Positions 1-5,683 of a DNA stretch of 6,418 nt are shown piece by piece. This DNA is from Anaerolineales bacterium (lineage in GTDB: Bacteria > Chloroflexota > Anaerolineae > Anaerolineales > UBA4823): positions 1-6,418 of the forward strand of contig JALHTN010000004.1 of the NCBI GenBank assembly GCA_022865865.1, given 5' to 3'. The stretch's first letter is position 1, and every line of letters begins with the position of its first letter. Made by a program: the position numbers and the translations under genes. The notes below the pieces were generated by a model. It worked only from the letters and a program-made list of their open reading frames with translations, made no database searches and was not told where the DNA came from.

Positions 1-468
1 ACCTTCCTGCACCAGCTTTTCAAGCGTATCCCGGACTGGCGCGGCTTTTTCTGCAGGGTAATCATTGGCATGGAATTGATACAAGTCAATGTAGTCGGTA
101 TTCAAGCGGCGAAGGGATTCTTCACAGGCATTGCGGATTCCTTCCGGCGATGCGTCCGCTCCCGTCACCTGACGGGTGGTTTCGTCGAACACGGCGTTAA
201 ATTTCGTGGCAATGACAACCTGCGACCTGCGGCCGGCGATCGAGCGGCTGAGCACCAATTCGCTGTGGCCCGCGCCATAAACATTGGCCGTATCAAAGAA
301 GTTAACTCCTCGATCCAGAGCGACATGAATGGCTCGGTTAGACTCCTCGTCATCTACTTCCCCCCATCCGAGAGGGGTCTCTCCGGACCAGAATGGGCCG
401 CCAATTGCCCAACACCCCATACCCAGGGCACTCACTTCGATTCCGGAGCCACCTAAAGTGCGTCTCAT
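1..468 (-). CDS. Aldo/keto reductase, N-terminal part (cut by window start)
   Basis: This is a probable NAD(P)H-dependent cytosolic oxidoreductase of the aldo/keto reductase superfamily, which reduces aldehydes or ketones; the substrate cannot be told. The minus strand is open from ATG at 468 to the window edge, giving 156 residues of a family usually 310-340 long. All four catalytic positions are visible: D59 in 'NFFDTA', Y64 in 'NVYG', K89 in 'IATKF' and H133 in 'LYQFH'. The N-terminus 'MRRTLGGSGIEVSALGMGCW' is the usual first strand, and 'ESLRRLNTDYIDLYQFH' is the typical segment before the catalytic His. The start is fixed by an AAAGGAG ribosome site six bases upstream. The C-terminal cofactor-binding half lies outside the window. 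It is transcribed away from the carotenoid gene and separated from it by 666 bases, so a functional link is not implied. The family call is secure; the subfamily is not. Confidence 0.93.
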   Translation of the reverse strand, partial: MRRTLGGSGIEVSALGMGCWAIGGPFWSGETPLGWGEVDDEESNRAIHVALDRGVNFFDTANVYGAGHSELVLSRSIAGRRSQVVIATKFNAVFDETTRQVTGADASPEGIRNACEESLRRLNTDYIDLYQFHANDYPAEKAAPVRDTLEKLVQEG

Positions 469-474
469 ATTGGT

Positions 475-481
475 CTCCTTT
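475..481 (-). promoter_or_regulatory. Ribosome binding site of the aldo/keto reductase
   Basis: On the minus strand AAAGGAG lies six bases before ATG 468. It settles the start, which also matches the expected N-terminus of the family. Confidence 0.85.
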
Positions 482-485
482 GATG

Positions 486-514
486 GATATAGTCTTCCTA
501 GAGAACATTATCAA
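486..514 (-). promoter_or_regulatory. Candidate sigma-70-type promoter of the aldo/keto reductase
   Basis: Read on the minus strand, TTGATA (514-509) is followed after 17 bases by TATATC (491-486). The -35 box matches five of six consensus bases and the -10 box four of six. Transcription would begin near 479, inside or just at the ribosome site, leaving a leader of only about 11 bases. The spacing is ideal, but such a short leader is unusual, so the start point may be a few bases off. Confidence 0.5.
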
Positions 515-714
515 CACAAAATCTGGGGATAATGTAATTTACTGGAGCTGATCACTTAAAATATCACGCTATATGATTATATCAATTAAACTTGACCTTC
601 TATTTAATCGTCGCCCGACCTGAATTTTGTTGGTTTTATTGAGAATGAGTCTTATTTTCCAAGATCTTGAAAGCTTCCAAGTACTTATTCAAACGTAAAC
701 GTCTCGCGTCTAGA

Positions 715-791
715 TTTGTAAATACCCCTCTTAAACTAATTACAATGGCCCGCACCGCTGGTTATAAGCGCTTTCCATGGTTTGTAAATAC
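715..791. repeat. 11-base direct repeat TTTGTAAATAC, two copies 66 bases apart
   Basis: TTTGTAAATAC occurs exactly at 715-725 and 781-791. The flanks are only weakly alike, so this is not a clear recent tandem duplication. The first copy overlaps a possible -35 box (TTGTAA, 716-721). It could be a pair of protein binding sites or chance similarity in AT-rich DNA; no known operator was recognised. Confidence 0.45.
716..746 (+). promoter_or_regulatory. Weak candidate promoter upstream of the structured segment
   Basis: TTGTAA at 716-721 and TACAAT at 741-746 are separated by 19 bases, longer than ideal. The -10 box matches five of six bases. Transcription would start near 753 and run into the stem-loop chain and terminator-like hairpin, giving an RNA of about 245 bases. 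It is proposed only because of what lies downstream. Confidence 0.25.
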
Positions 792-805
792 GTTTTTCTA
801 AGGAC

Positions 806-999
806 TGCATCTCGACGGTGCACAGTTCGGGATGGGTGATTTTAGGTGACCCCGGCTGGACTCGAATTGAATCCCCACATTCTTTGCGTGGGGATCTGCA
901 ACCTGGTCTTGACAGGCCGCGTCCTGTAAGGGACTTATCCTTGCAGGGGCTAACGATAAAAACAATACAACGCCAATCAAAGTCGTGGGCGTTTTATTT
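806..999 (+). ncRNA. Candidate structured non-coding RNA of unknown class
   Basis: Hand folding gives four helical domains with almost no spacer. First, a 6-bp hairpin at 806-822 (TGCATC against GGTGCA, one G-U). Second, a 9-bp helix pairing 823-831 with 861-869 (two G-U) around a 29-base interior containing GGGT/ACCC. Third, a perfect 8-bp hairpin at 871-895 (ATCCCCAC against GTGGGGAT, 9-base loop). Fourth, a three-way-junction shape closed by CTGCAA (896-901) with TTGCAG (941-946), enclosing CCTG/CAGG (902-916) and GTCCT/GGGAC (921-934) with a GTAA tetraloop. A single-stranded stretch then leads to a terminator-like stem at 969-993. No known RNA family was recognised. The helices could also form on the minus strand, but the T-rich tail after the last stem favours the plus strand. 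The evidence is hand folding plus a local GC rise, so this is a candidate only. Confidence 0.3.
969..999 (+). terminator. Terminator-like hairpin with T-rich tail
   Basis: AACGCC (969-974) pairs with GGCGTT (988-993) across a 13-base loop, followed by a tail that with the stem end reads TTTTATTT (992-999). The stem is short and the loop large, so it is a moderate candidate. It lies 136 bases upstream of the carotenoid gene and before that gene's promoter, so it would end an upstream transcript rather than that gene's. Confidence 0.45.
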
Positions 1000-1099
1000 C
1001 CTGGAATAGCGTTCTTTGTCGCGCAGAAAATGGGGTGCGGCATGCCACCACGAGCCGGTCTTATATTTTTCGCTTGGGAATACTGACAGGATGCTGAGT

Positions 1100-1128
1100 T
1101 TGTGAATTGAGATGAACACGGTTAAAAT
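1100..1128 (+). promoter_or_regulatory. Promoter of the CruF-like gene, predicted leaderless
   Basis: TTGTGA (1100-1105) and TAAAAT (1123-1128) are separated by exactly 17 bases. The predicted first transcribed base is about 1135, the G of the GTG start codon. No ribosome binding site lies before that codon. Together these indicate a leaderless mRNA. Confidence 0.6.
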
Positions 1129-1134
1129 AGATCA

Positions 1135-1911
1135 GTGTTTATTAAAATACGATACCAACTGCTCCAGCTCAATTCTATTCAATTAGCCTTCCTAACCATT
1201 TGGGCGCTGATGATGCTTTCGTTGCCCATTGCCGATTGGTCAACAGGCTGGGCAGCTCTGATTGGCGCGATTACGGTGGGGGTAAGTATCACAGCAGGGC
1301 TCGTTATCGCCCTCTTGTGGGGGGTTTGGGGTGCCGCCGCCACTCTGCGAGTTGCAGGTTCTATCCTGGTCCTGAGTTGGGCTGCTGAAGTGGTTGGCAG
1401 CCGCACTGGTATTCCCTTTGGCACGTACAGCTACACGGATACGCTGCAGCCCCAAATTCTCAATGTCCCGTTGCAGATTCCACTCGGCTGGTTGATGATG
1501 CTGCCGCCTTCCTGGGCGGTCGCGCAAGCGATTGCAGACCGGATCAAGCCTCGCTGGGAGTTCCCCGCTTTCGTTGGCTTAAGTGCCCTGGCGATGACAG
1601 CCTGGGATCTGTTTCTGGATCCGCTGATGGTTGCCTGGGAAATATGGGTTTGGGATAATCCCGGCAGTTACTTCGGTATCCCCTGGATCAATTACCTCGG
1701 CTGGCTGCTGGTTGCCGCACTGATCACTATCCTCATCCGTCCGGGTAAACTACCGGTTGTTCCGTTATTGATCATTTACACCGCTATATGGCTGCTCAAA
1801 TCGGCTGGGTTAGGTATTTTTTGGGGCATTCTCGGTGCAGCTATTGTCGGTTGTTTATTTATGGGGAGCATCACAATTTTGGCATGGCGCGCTTTTATCA
1901 GCAGGGATTAG
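1135..1911 (+). CDS. cruF: CruF-like carotenoid biosynthesis membrane protein (DUF422 family)
   Basis: This integral membrane protein of 258 residues belongs to the CruF/DUF422 family. Characterised members hydrate the 1',2' double bond of an acyclic psi end group of carotenoids (cyanobacterial CruF, haloarchaeal bisanhydrobacterioruberin hydratase). Family signatures are clear: 'EVVGSRTGIPFGTYSYT' at 85-101, 'VPLQIPLGWLMM' at 111-122, 'TAWDLFLDP' at 155-163 and 'GSYFGIPWINYLGW' at 177-190. About seven hydrophobic segments span the protein (near 16-33, 40-62, 66-84, 112-133, 145-163, 186-202, 206-248). Length is in the normal range. GTG 1135 is the first possible start, because TAA at 1123-1125 closes the frame upstream and the next ATG is residue 26, inside the first hydrophobic segment. 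There is no ribosome site; a -10 box ends seven bases upstream. No other carotenoid gene is in the window, so its substrate is unknown. The family is secure; hydratase activity is inferred. Confidence 0.88.
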   Translation: MFIKIRYQLLQLNSIQLAFLTIWALMMLSLPIADWSTGWAALIGAITVGVSITAGLVIALLWGVWGAAATLRVAGSILVLSWAAEVVGSRTGIPFGTYSYTDTLQPQILNVPLQIPLGWLMMLPPSWAVAQAIADRIKPRWEFPAFVGLSALAMTAWDLFLDPLMVAWEIWVWDNPGSYFGIPWINYLGWLLVAALITILIRPGKLPVVPLLIIYTAIWLLKSAGLGIFWGILGAAIVGCLFMGSITILAWRAFISRD

Positions 1912-1952
1912 CCCCGGCTCTACTCCCTTGGCTTGCCGCTGATTTCTGTCAA

Positions 1953-1984
1953 TTGTCTGGAGGTCAAGTAATTTAGAATATAAT
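1953..1984 (+). promoter_or_regulatory. Promoter of the LuxR/MalT-like regulator, predicted leaderless
   Basis: A perfect TATAAT at 1979-1984 ends seven bases before ATG 1991, so transcription should begin at or next to the start codon. The best -35 candidate, TTGTCT at 1953-1958, is 20 bases away and weak. A GGAGG at 1959-1963 is 27 bases from the ATG, too far to serve as its ribosome site, and no start codon lies at a suitable distance from it in this frame. Confidence 0.55.
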
Positions 1985-1990
1985 CAGTTT

Positions 1991-4693
1991 ATGACCTCCT
2001 CAATTTTGGTCACTAAACTCTTTATCCCCCCCACCCGACCGGATCTCGTCCCACGCCCGCGCCTGATCGAGCGGTTGAAGGAAGGCTTACACCGCAAACT
2101 CACTCTCATATCTGCCCCGGCAGGCTTTGGCAAGACCACATTGGTGACTGACTGGTTGGACAACTTGCGGTTGGATGCTAACAAAGAAAACCAAATCGAA
2201 AATCGGGTTGCGTGGCTCTCACTTGACAAGGGCGACAACGACCTAGTTCGTTTCCTGACGTATTTCATCTCCGCCTTGAACCAGATCGAAGGGATTGAGG
2301 CTACTTTTGGGAAAGTGGCACTGAGTATGCTTCAATCGCCTAAGTCGCCGTCGACCGAGATCATCCTGACCCCCATCATCAATGAGATCGCAACCATTCC
2401 TGACAGAATTCTCGTTGTTCTTGATGACTACCATCTGATTGAAGCCCAACCAGTGCATAGTGCCTTAAACTTCTTACTCAAAAACGAACCGCCACAGATG
2501 CATCTGGTCATCGCCACTCGGGAGGATCCGGCTCTGCCACTTTCTCGTCTGCGCGCCCGTGATCAATTGACTGAACTGCGCGCCACCGACTTGCGGTTTA
2601 CCACCCCTGAAGCCGCTGAATTTCTCAACCAGGTGATGGGTATGGATTTATCCGCGGAAGACATCGCAGCACTGGAAAACCGCACCGAAGGTTGGATTGC
2701 TGGTTTGCAACTGGCTGCAATTTCAATGCGAGAACGCGATGACACCACCAGCTTCATAGATTCTTTCACCGGCAGCCACCGTCTGGTGTTGGATTATCTG
2801 ATCGAAGAAGTTCTGGATCAGCAATCTGAAAGTATTCAGTCATTCTTACTGCAAACTTCTATACTAGAACAATTGACTGGTTCCTTGTGTGATGCCCTTA
2901 CTGGCCAGGAAAATAGCCAGCAGACCCTGGAAATGTTAGAACACGCCAATTTGTTCATCGTTTCCTTAGATGATGAGCATCGCTGGTACAGATATCACCA
3001 TCTCTTTGCCGATTTGCTGCGCCAGCGATTGCACCAGAGCGCATCTACGTCTTCCGGGATCGATGTAGAGAACGTTGATGTATTACATAAACGGACCAGT
3101 GAATGGTATGAAAACAACGGTTTTGATATTGAAGCGTTTCAGCATGCTGCTGCTGCCAATGATATTGAGCGCGCCGAGCGTTTGATTACAGGAGGTGGGG
3201 TGCCACTGCAATATCGTGGCGCTGCGACCCTTGTCCTAAGCTGGATGGATTCGCTTCCAACGACGGTATTGGATGCCAGCCCTTTGTTGTGGGTGATGTA
3301 TGCTTCGGCGTTAAACTTAACCGGTCAACAAGCCGGCGCCGAACAGAAACTGCAAGCTGCTGAAGCAGCCTTGCAGGGTGCCGAGCCAGGCGACAAGACC
3401 AATGACATTGTTGGACATATTGCCGCTATTCGGGCCATGATGGCCGTCGGTCAGCACCAGTTAGAAAACATCATTGCTCAGTCGCGCCGTGCCCTGGAGT
3501 ATCTGGATCCCAACAACCTGCCTGTCCGCACTATCACGAACTGGACGCTGGGGTATGCTTACCAGCTACAAGGAGATCGTGCCGCAGCCAGCCAGGCTTA
3601 TACCGAAGTGATTTCTATCAGCCAGGCGTCTGGAGATATCATCTCCACCTTGGCGGCTACAACCGGCCTGGGCAACATACAGGAATCAGAAAACCAGCTC
3701 TATCTGGCAGCTGAGAGCTACCGGCGTGGCCAGAAACTGTTTGGAGAACATCCGCAGCCGGCTGCCTGCGGAACGTATTTATGCCTGGCCCGGATACTCT
3801 ACGAATGGAATGACCTGGATGCCGCCGAGCAGCACGGGCAGCAGAGCCTACAACTGGCGCGGCAGGTGGAAAGTATTGACACACCCGCTCTCAGTGGGGT
3901 ACTTCTCGCCCGCCTGAAACTTGCCCGGGGAGATGCAGCCAGCGCGATCACAATTTTAGCTGAGGCTGATCAATTTGTGCGCCAACATGACTACGTGCAC
4001 AGGTTTCCTGAGGTGGCTGCTGCACAAGTGCTTACCTTGCTTCATCAGGGCGATCTGGCAGCAGCCGCTTATCTGGCTGAGAAGCACGAACTCCCCATTA
4101 GTCGAGCCCGGGTGCATTTGGCCCAGGGAGAGACATCCGCAGCACTGGCAGTTCTGGAGCCATTGCGCCAGCAGGTGGAGGCCAAGGGTTTGGAGGATGA
4201 ACGGCTCAAGGTTATGGTTCTACAGGCGGTCGCGCTCCATGCGCATGGCGAAAAGGAGCAGGCTGCGCAACTGTTGGGTGACGCGTTGGCACTGGCAGAG
4301 CCGGGAGGCTTTATCCGTACTTTTGTGGATGAAGGCTCGCCGATGTTGAGCCTGCTCCGAGAAACCGCCGAGCGTGGCATAGCACCCACCTATGTCAATC
4401 GATTGTTGTCAACTTTTGCTGCCCAAGATCAGCCTAAATCTCTGGATCAAGCGTTGACGCAGGGTTTTGGTAATCAGGTGCCTACCACGCCATCGCTGAC
4501 AGAACCCCTCACTGACCGCGAGCTGGAAGTCCTACAACTGATGTCCGATGGCCTGACCTATAACGAGATTGCTGCTCATATCATGGTCAGCCTGAACACG
4601 GTTCGCACTCATGTCAAGAACATCTACAGCAAGCTTTACGTCCATAAACGCTCACAGGCGATTGCCAAAGCTAGAGAACTGAGCATACTGTAG
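1991..4693 (+). CDS. MalT-like STAND ATPase transcriptional regulator with LuxR helix-turn-helix
   Basis: This large cytosolic one-component regulator of 900 residues matches the MalT family in length. An NTPase domain opens with 'LVTKLFIPPTRP' (6-17), a Walker A 'APAGFGKTT' (42-50, K48, T49) and a Walker B 'RILVVLDDYHLI' (139-150, D145/D146), then 'IATRED' (174-179) and 'TEGWIAGLQLAA' (232-243). The winged-helix arm ends in 'RWYRYHHLFADLLR' (331-344). Residues about 380-800 are alanine-rich helical repeats of TPR type, the usual sensor part. The C-terminus (840-900) is a LuxR-type HTH: 'LTDRELEVLQL', 'YNEIAAHI', recognition helix 'SLNTVRTHVKNIYSKL'. In this family ligand plus ATP drives oligomerisation and activation; the ligand here is unknown. 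The start is firm, since a TGA at 1940-1942 closes the frame and no ATG, GTG or TTG lies between. A strong terminator follows. The likely target is a neighbour or itself, but that is inference. Confidence 0.95.
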   Translation: MTSSILVTKLFIPPTRPDLVPRPRLIERLKEGLHRKLTLISAPAGFGKTTLVTDWLDNLRLDANKENQIENRVAWLSLDKGDNDLVRFLTYFISALNQIEGIEATFGKVALSMLQSPKSPSTEIILTPIINEIATIPDRILVVLDDYHLIEAQPVHSALNFLLKNEPPQMHLVIATREDPALPLSRLRARDQLTELRATDLRFTTPEAAEFLNQVMGMDLSAEDIAALENRTEGWIAGLQLAAISMRERDDTTSFIDSFTGSHRLVLDYLIEEVLDQQSESIQSFLLQTSILEQLTGSLCDALTGQENSQQTLEMLEHANLFIVSLDDEHRWYRYHHLFADLLRQRLHQSASTSSGIDVENVDVLHKRTSEWYENNGFDIEAFQHAAAANDIERAERLITGGGVPLQYRGAATLVLSWMDSLPTTVLDASPLLWVMYASALNLTGQQAGAEQKLQAAEAALQGAEPGDKTNDIVGHIAAIRAMMAVGQHQLENIIAQSRRALEYLDPNNLPVRTITNWTLGYAYQLQGDRAAASQAYTEVISISQASGDIISTLAATTGLGNIQESENQLYLAAESYRRGQKLFGEHPQPAACGTYLCLARILYEWNDLDAAEQHGQQSLQLARQVESIDTPALSGVLLARLKLARGDAASAITILAEADQFVRQHDYVHRFPEVAAAQVLTLLHQGDLAAAAYLAEKHELPISRARVHLAQGETSAALAVLEPLRQQVEAKGLEDERLKVMVLQAVALHAHGEKEQAAQLLGDALALAEPGGFIRTFVDEGSPMLSLLRETAERGIAPTYVNRLLSTFAAQDQPKSLDQALTQGFGNQVPTTPSLTEPLTDRELEVLQLMSDGLTYNEIAAHIMVSLNTVRTHVKNIYSKLYVHKRSQAIAKARELSIL

Positions 4694-4712
4694 GATCCAC
4701 TTTTTCACTCAA

Positions 4713-4743
4713 AAATCACATCTTTTTCCCTTCAAATCACATC
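4713..4743. repeat. Direct repeat AAATCACATC, two copies 21 bases apart
   Basis: AAATCACATC occurs at 4713-4722 and 4734-4743, with start-to-start spacing of 21 bases, about two helical turns. The second copy forms the left arm of the terminator hairpin, whose right arm (GATGTGATT, 4747-4755) is therefore an inverted third copy. The helical phasing allows a dimeric protein binding site, but duplication of a terminator arm explains it equally well. Confidence 0.5.
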
Positions 4744-4763
4744 GTTGATGTGATTGTTTTTTT
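4735..4763 (+). terminator. Intrinsic terminator of the LuxR/MalT-like regulator gene
   Basis: AATCACATC (4735-4743) pairs perfectly with GATGTGATT (4747-4755) around GTT, followed by G and seven T (4757-4763). It begins 41 bases after the regulator stop codon, so the DUF4386 gene downstream should need its own promoter. Confidence 0.9.
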
Positions 4764-4785
4764 CTTCATCTACGTTATCCTGGAA

Positions 4786-4815
4786 TTACCATTTCCAAAA
4801 ACGCGATTATATAAA
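4786..4815 (+). promoter_or_regulatory. Candidate promoter of the DUF4386 gene
   Basis: TTACCA (4786-4791) is followed by overlapping -10-like boxes TATATA (4808-4813, spacer 16) and TATAAA (4810-4815, spacer 18). Either would start transcription near 4820-4822, at the ribosome site, leaving a leader of about 10-12 bases. Location after the terminator supports a promoter here; the exact boxes are uncertain. Confidence 0.4.
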
Positions 4816-4816
4816 T

Positions 4817-4823
4817 AAAGGAG
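4817..4823 (+). promoter_or_regulatory. Ribosome binding site that sets the DUF4386 start
   Basis: AAAGGAG lies eight bases before ATG 4832. The frame stays open back to a TTG at 4754, but that codon sits inside the terminator hairpin and the added 26 residues have no family resemblance. Confidence 0.9.
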
Positions 4824-4831
4824 AAAAAACG

Positions 4832-5542
4832 ATGACCACCAAAGAAAGTATGAACCCAAATAGGACCGCAAGAGCTGTGGGACTCCTATATATAATCCCA
4901 TGGATTTTGTCATTCCTCGCTATATTCCTTCGCCAGAGTCTCATATTACCCGGAGATGCTGCAGCAACAGCCAATAACATTATAGCTTCTGAATCGATAT
5001 TCCGTCTCAGCATCGTTGGTGATCTCGTCGTCCAGGTTGTCTTTATTGTATTGGTTCTACTTTTATACAAGTTACTCAAACCAGTTAACAAAAACCTTGC
5101 TTTACTTATGGTGATATTATTTCTCGTTAGTGTGCCCATCGCAATGCTCAATATGCTTAACCTATTTGCTGCCTTATTACTGTTAAGCGGTGCTGACTAC
5201 TTGATAGTTTTTCCGGTGGACCAGTTGCAAGCTTTCGTAACCCTATTTCGTGATTTGCACGAGGTTGGAATTATGATCGCATATATATTTTGGGGTCTTT
5301 GGCTATTTCCCCTCGGTTATTTAGTTTTCAAGTCAGGATTCCTTCCAAGGATTCTGGGCATCCTGTTGATGATTTCATGTTTTGGCTATTTGATAGATTT
5401 TTTCACATTTTTCCTATTTCCCAATTTCGATTTAGCAATAAACATGTTTACGGGTTGGGCGGAATTGTTATTGTGCTTGTGGCTCTTGATTAAAGGTGTA
5501 AACGTCGAACAGTGGGAAAAACGTGCTCTTGAATCTGCCTGA
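4832..5542 (+). CDS. DUF4386 family membrane protein
   Basis: This integral membrane protein of 236 residues has no established biochemical role. It matches DUF4386: an N-terminal 'RTARAVGLLYIIPW' first segment, the conserved 'LILPGDAAATANNI' and 'ASESIFRLSIVGDL' (37-65), 'LLYKLLKPVNKNLALL' (77-92) and the C-terminal block 'GYLVFKSGFLPRILGILLM' (162-180) followed by 'GYLID'. Six membrane segments can be drawn near 15-33, 61-82, 89-118, 142-166, 171-196 and 204-221, and the length is typical. It follows the regulator after a strong terminator and has its own ribosome site. DUF4386 genes commonly sit near regulators and other stand-alone genes in Chloroflexota (from memory), so regulation by the upstream LuxR protein is plausible but unproven. 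The gene is AT-rich compared with its neighbours (35% GC in 5101-5160 against 62% in 4081-4140), which may reflect transfer or merely hydrophobic codons rich in T. Confidence 0.9.
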   Translation: MTTKESMNPNRTARAVGLLYIIPWILSFLAIFLRQSLILPGDAAATANNIIASESIFRLSIVGDLVVQVVFIVLVLLLYKLLKPVNKNLALLMVILFLVSVPIAMLNMLNLFAALLLLSGADYLIVFPVDQLQAFVTLFRDLHEVGIMIAYIFWGLWLFPLGYLVFKSGFLPRILGILLMISCFGYLIDFFTFFLFPNFDLAINMFTGWAELLLCLWLLIKGVNVEQWEKRALESA

Positions 5543-5598
5543 ATATAACCCATGCCGAAGGGATAGGGACTTCGTTACCTTGGAATATAAAAACAAAA

Positions 5599-5625
5599 CC
5601 TGACAAAGCGCTGCACCCGACCGCC
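5599..5625 (+). repeat. Possible fragment of a dispersed intergenic repeat (attC-like half)
   Basis: The segment beginning CCTGACAAAGCGCTGCACCC and continuing GACCGCC resembles, from memory, the left end of a hairpin-forming repeat found between genes in Chloroflexota genomes and of some integron attC sites. The matching right half, which should be a near reverse complement, is absent from this spacer, and the AAC core of attC is changed to GAC. The octamer CTGCACCC recurs in the next spacer at 6071-6078. The identity is doubtful. Confidence 0.2.
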
Positions 5626-5683
5626 ATTCCATAGTGATTAAAATTAGAAGGTTTATGGAGACTAAATCTGGAGATAGAGGGAC

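Larger units (their letters stand above)
469..1134. other. 666-base gene-free region between divergent genes
   Basis: No convincing coding gene lies here. Bases 469-714 are AT-rich (32% GC in 541-600) and hold the reductase promoter at the left edge; nothing else there could be recognised. Bases 715-791 carry an 11-base direct repeat. From about 806 the composition rises (53% GC in 901-960) and the sequence forms a chain of adjoining stem-loops ending in a terminator-like hairpin at 969-999. Bases 1000-1099 contain an imperfect palindrome (1034-1049, core GGCATGCC), and 1100-1128 is the promoter of the next gene. Open frames of 60-80 codons crossing 798-1043 on both strands have no ribosome site and no family resemblance. 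Confidence 0.7.

Noticed and set aside
70..456. Plus-strand open frame of 128 codons
   Set aside because: It is antisense to the aldo/keto reductase, whose catalytic residues and ribosome site are clear; the plus-strand product resembles nothing and has no ribosome site.
868..898. CRISPR repeat
   Set aside because: The hairpin ATCCCCAC/GTGGGGAT looks like a type I repeat core, but it occurs once only, with no second copy or spacer periodicity.
845..935. Complete tRNA gene on the minus strand
   Set aside because: Only the T-loop and 3' acceptor strand fit; no pairing T-stem, acceptor 5' strand, D-arm or anticodon arm follows.
798..1043. Open frames of 63 and 81 codons on opposite strands in the gene-free region
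   Set aside because: No ribosome site, no recognisable family and low-complexity, Pro/Cys/Ser-rich products; the region is better explained by RNA-like secondary structure.
1959..1963. GGAGG as ribosome site of the regulator
   Set aside because: It is 27 bases from ATG 1991 and no in-frame ATG, GTG or TTG lies at a normal distance; a leaderless start explains the arrangement better.
3657..4389. Several open frames of 63-124 codons on both strands inside the regulator gene
   Set aside because: They are shadows of the well-supported 900-residue regulator and lack ribosome sites.
4754..4831. Longer start (TTG 4754) for the DUF4386 gene
   Set aside because: The codon lies in the right arm of the terminator hairpin, and the ATG at 4832 has a proper ribosome site and the family's N-terminus.
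5556..5578. Terminator after the DUF4386 gene
   Set aside because: CGAAG pairs with CTTCG around a nine-base loop, but no run of T follows, so it is not a convincing intrinsic terminator.
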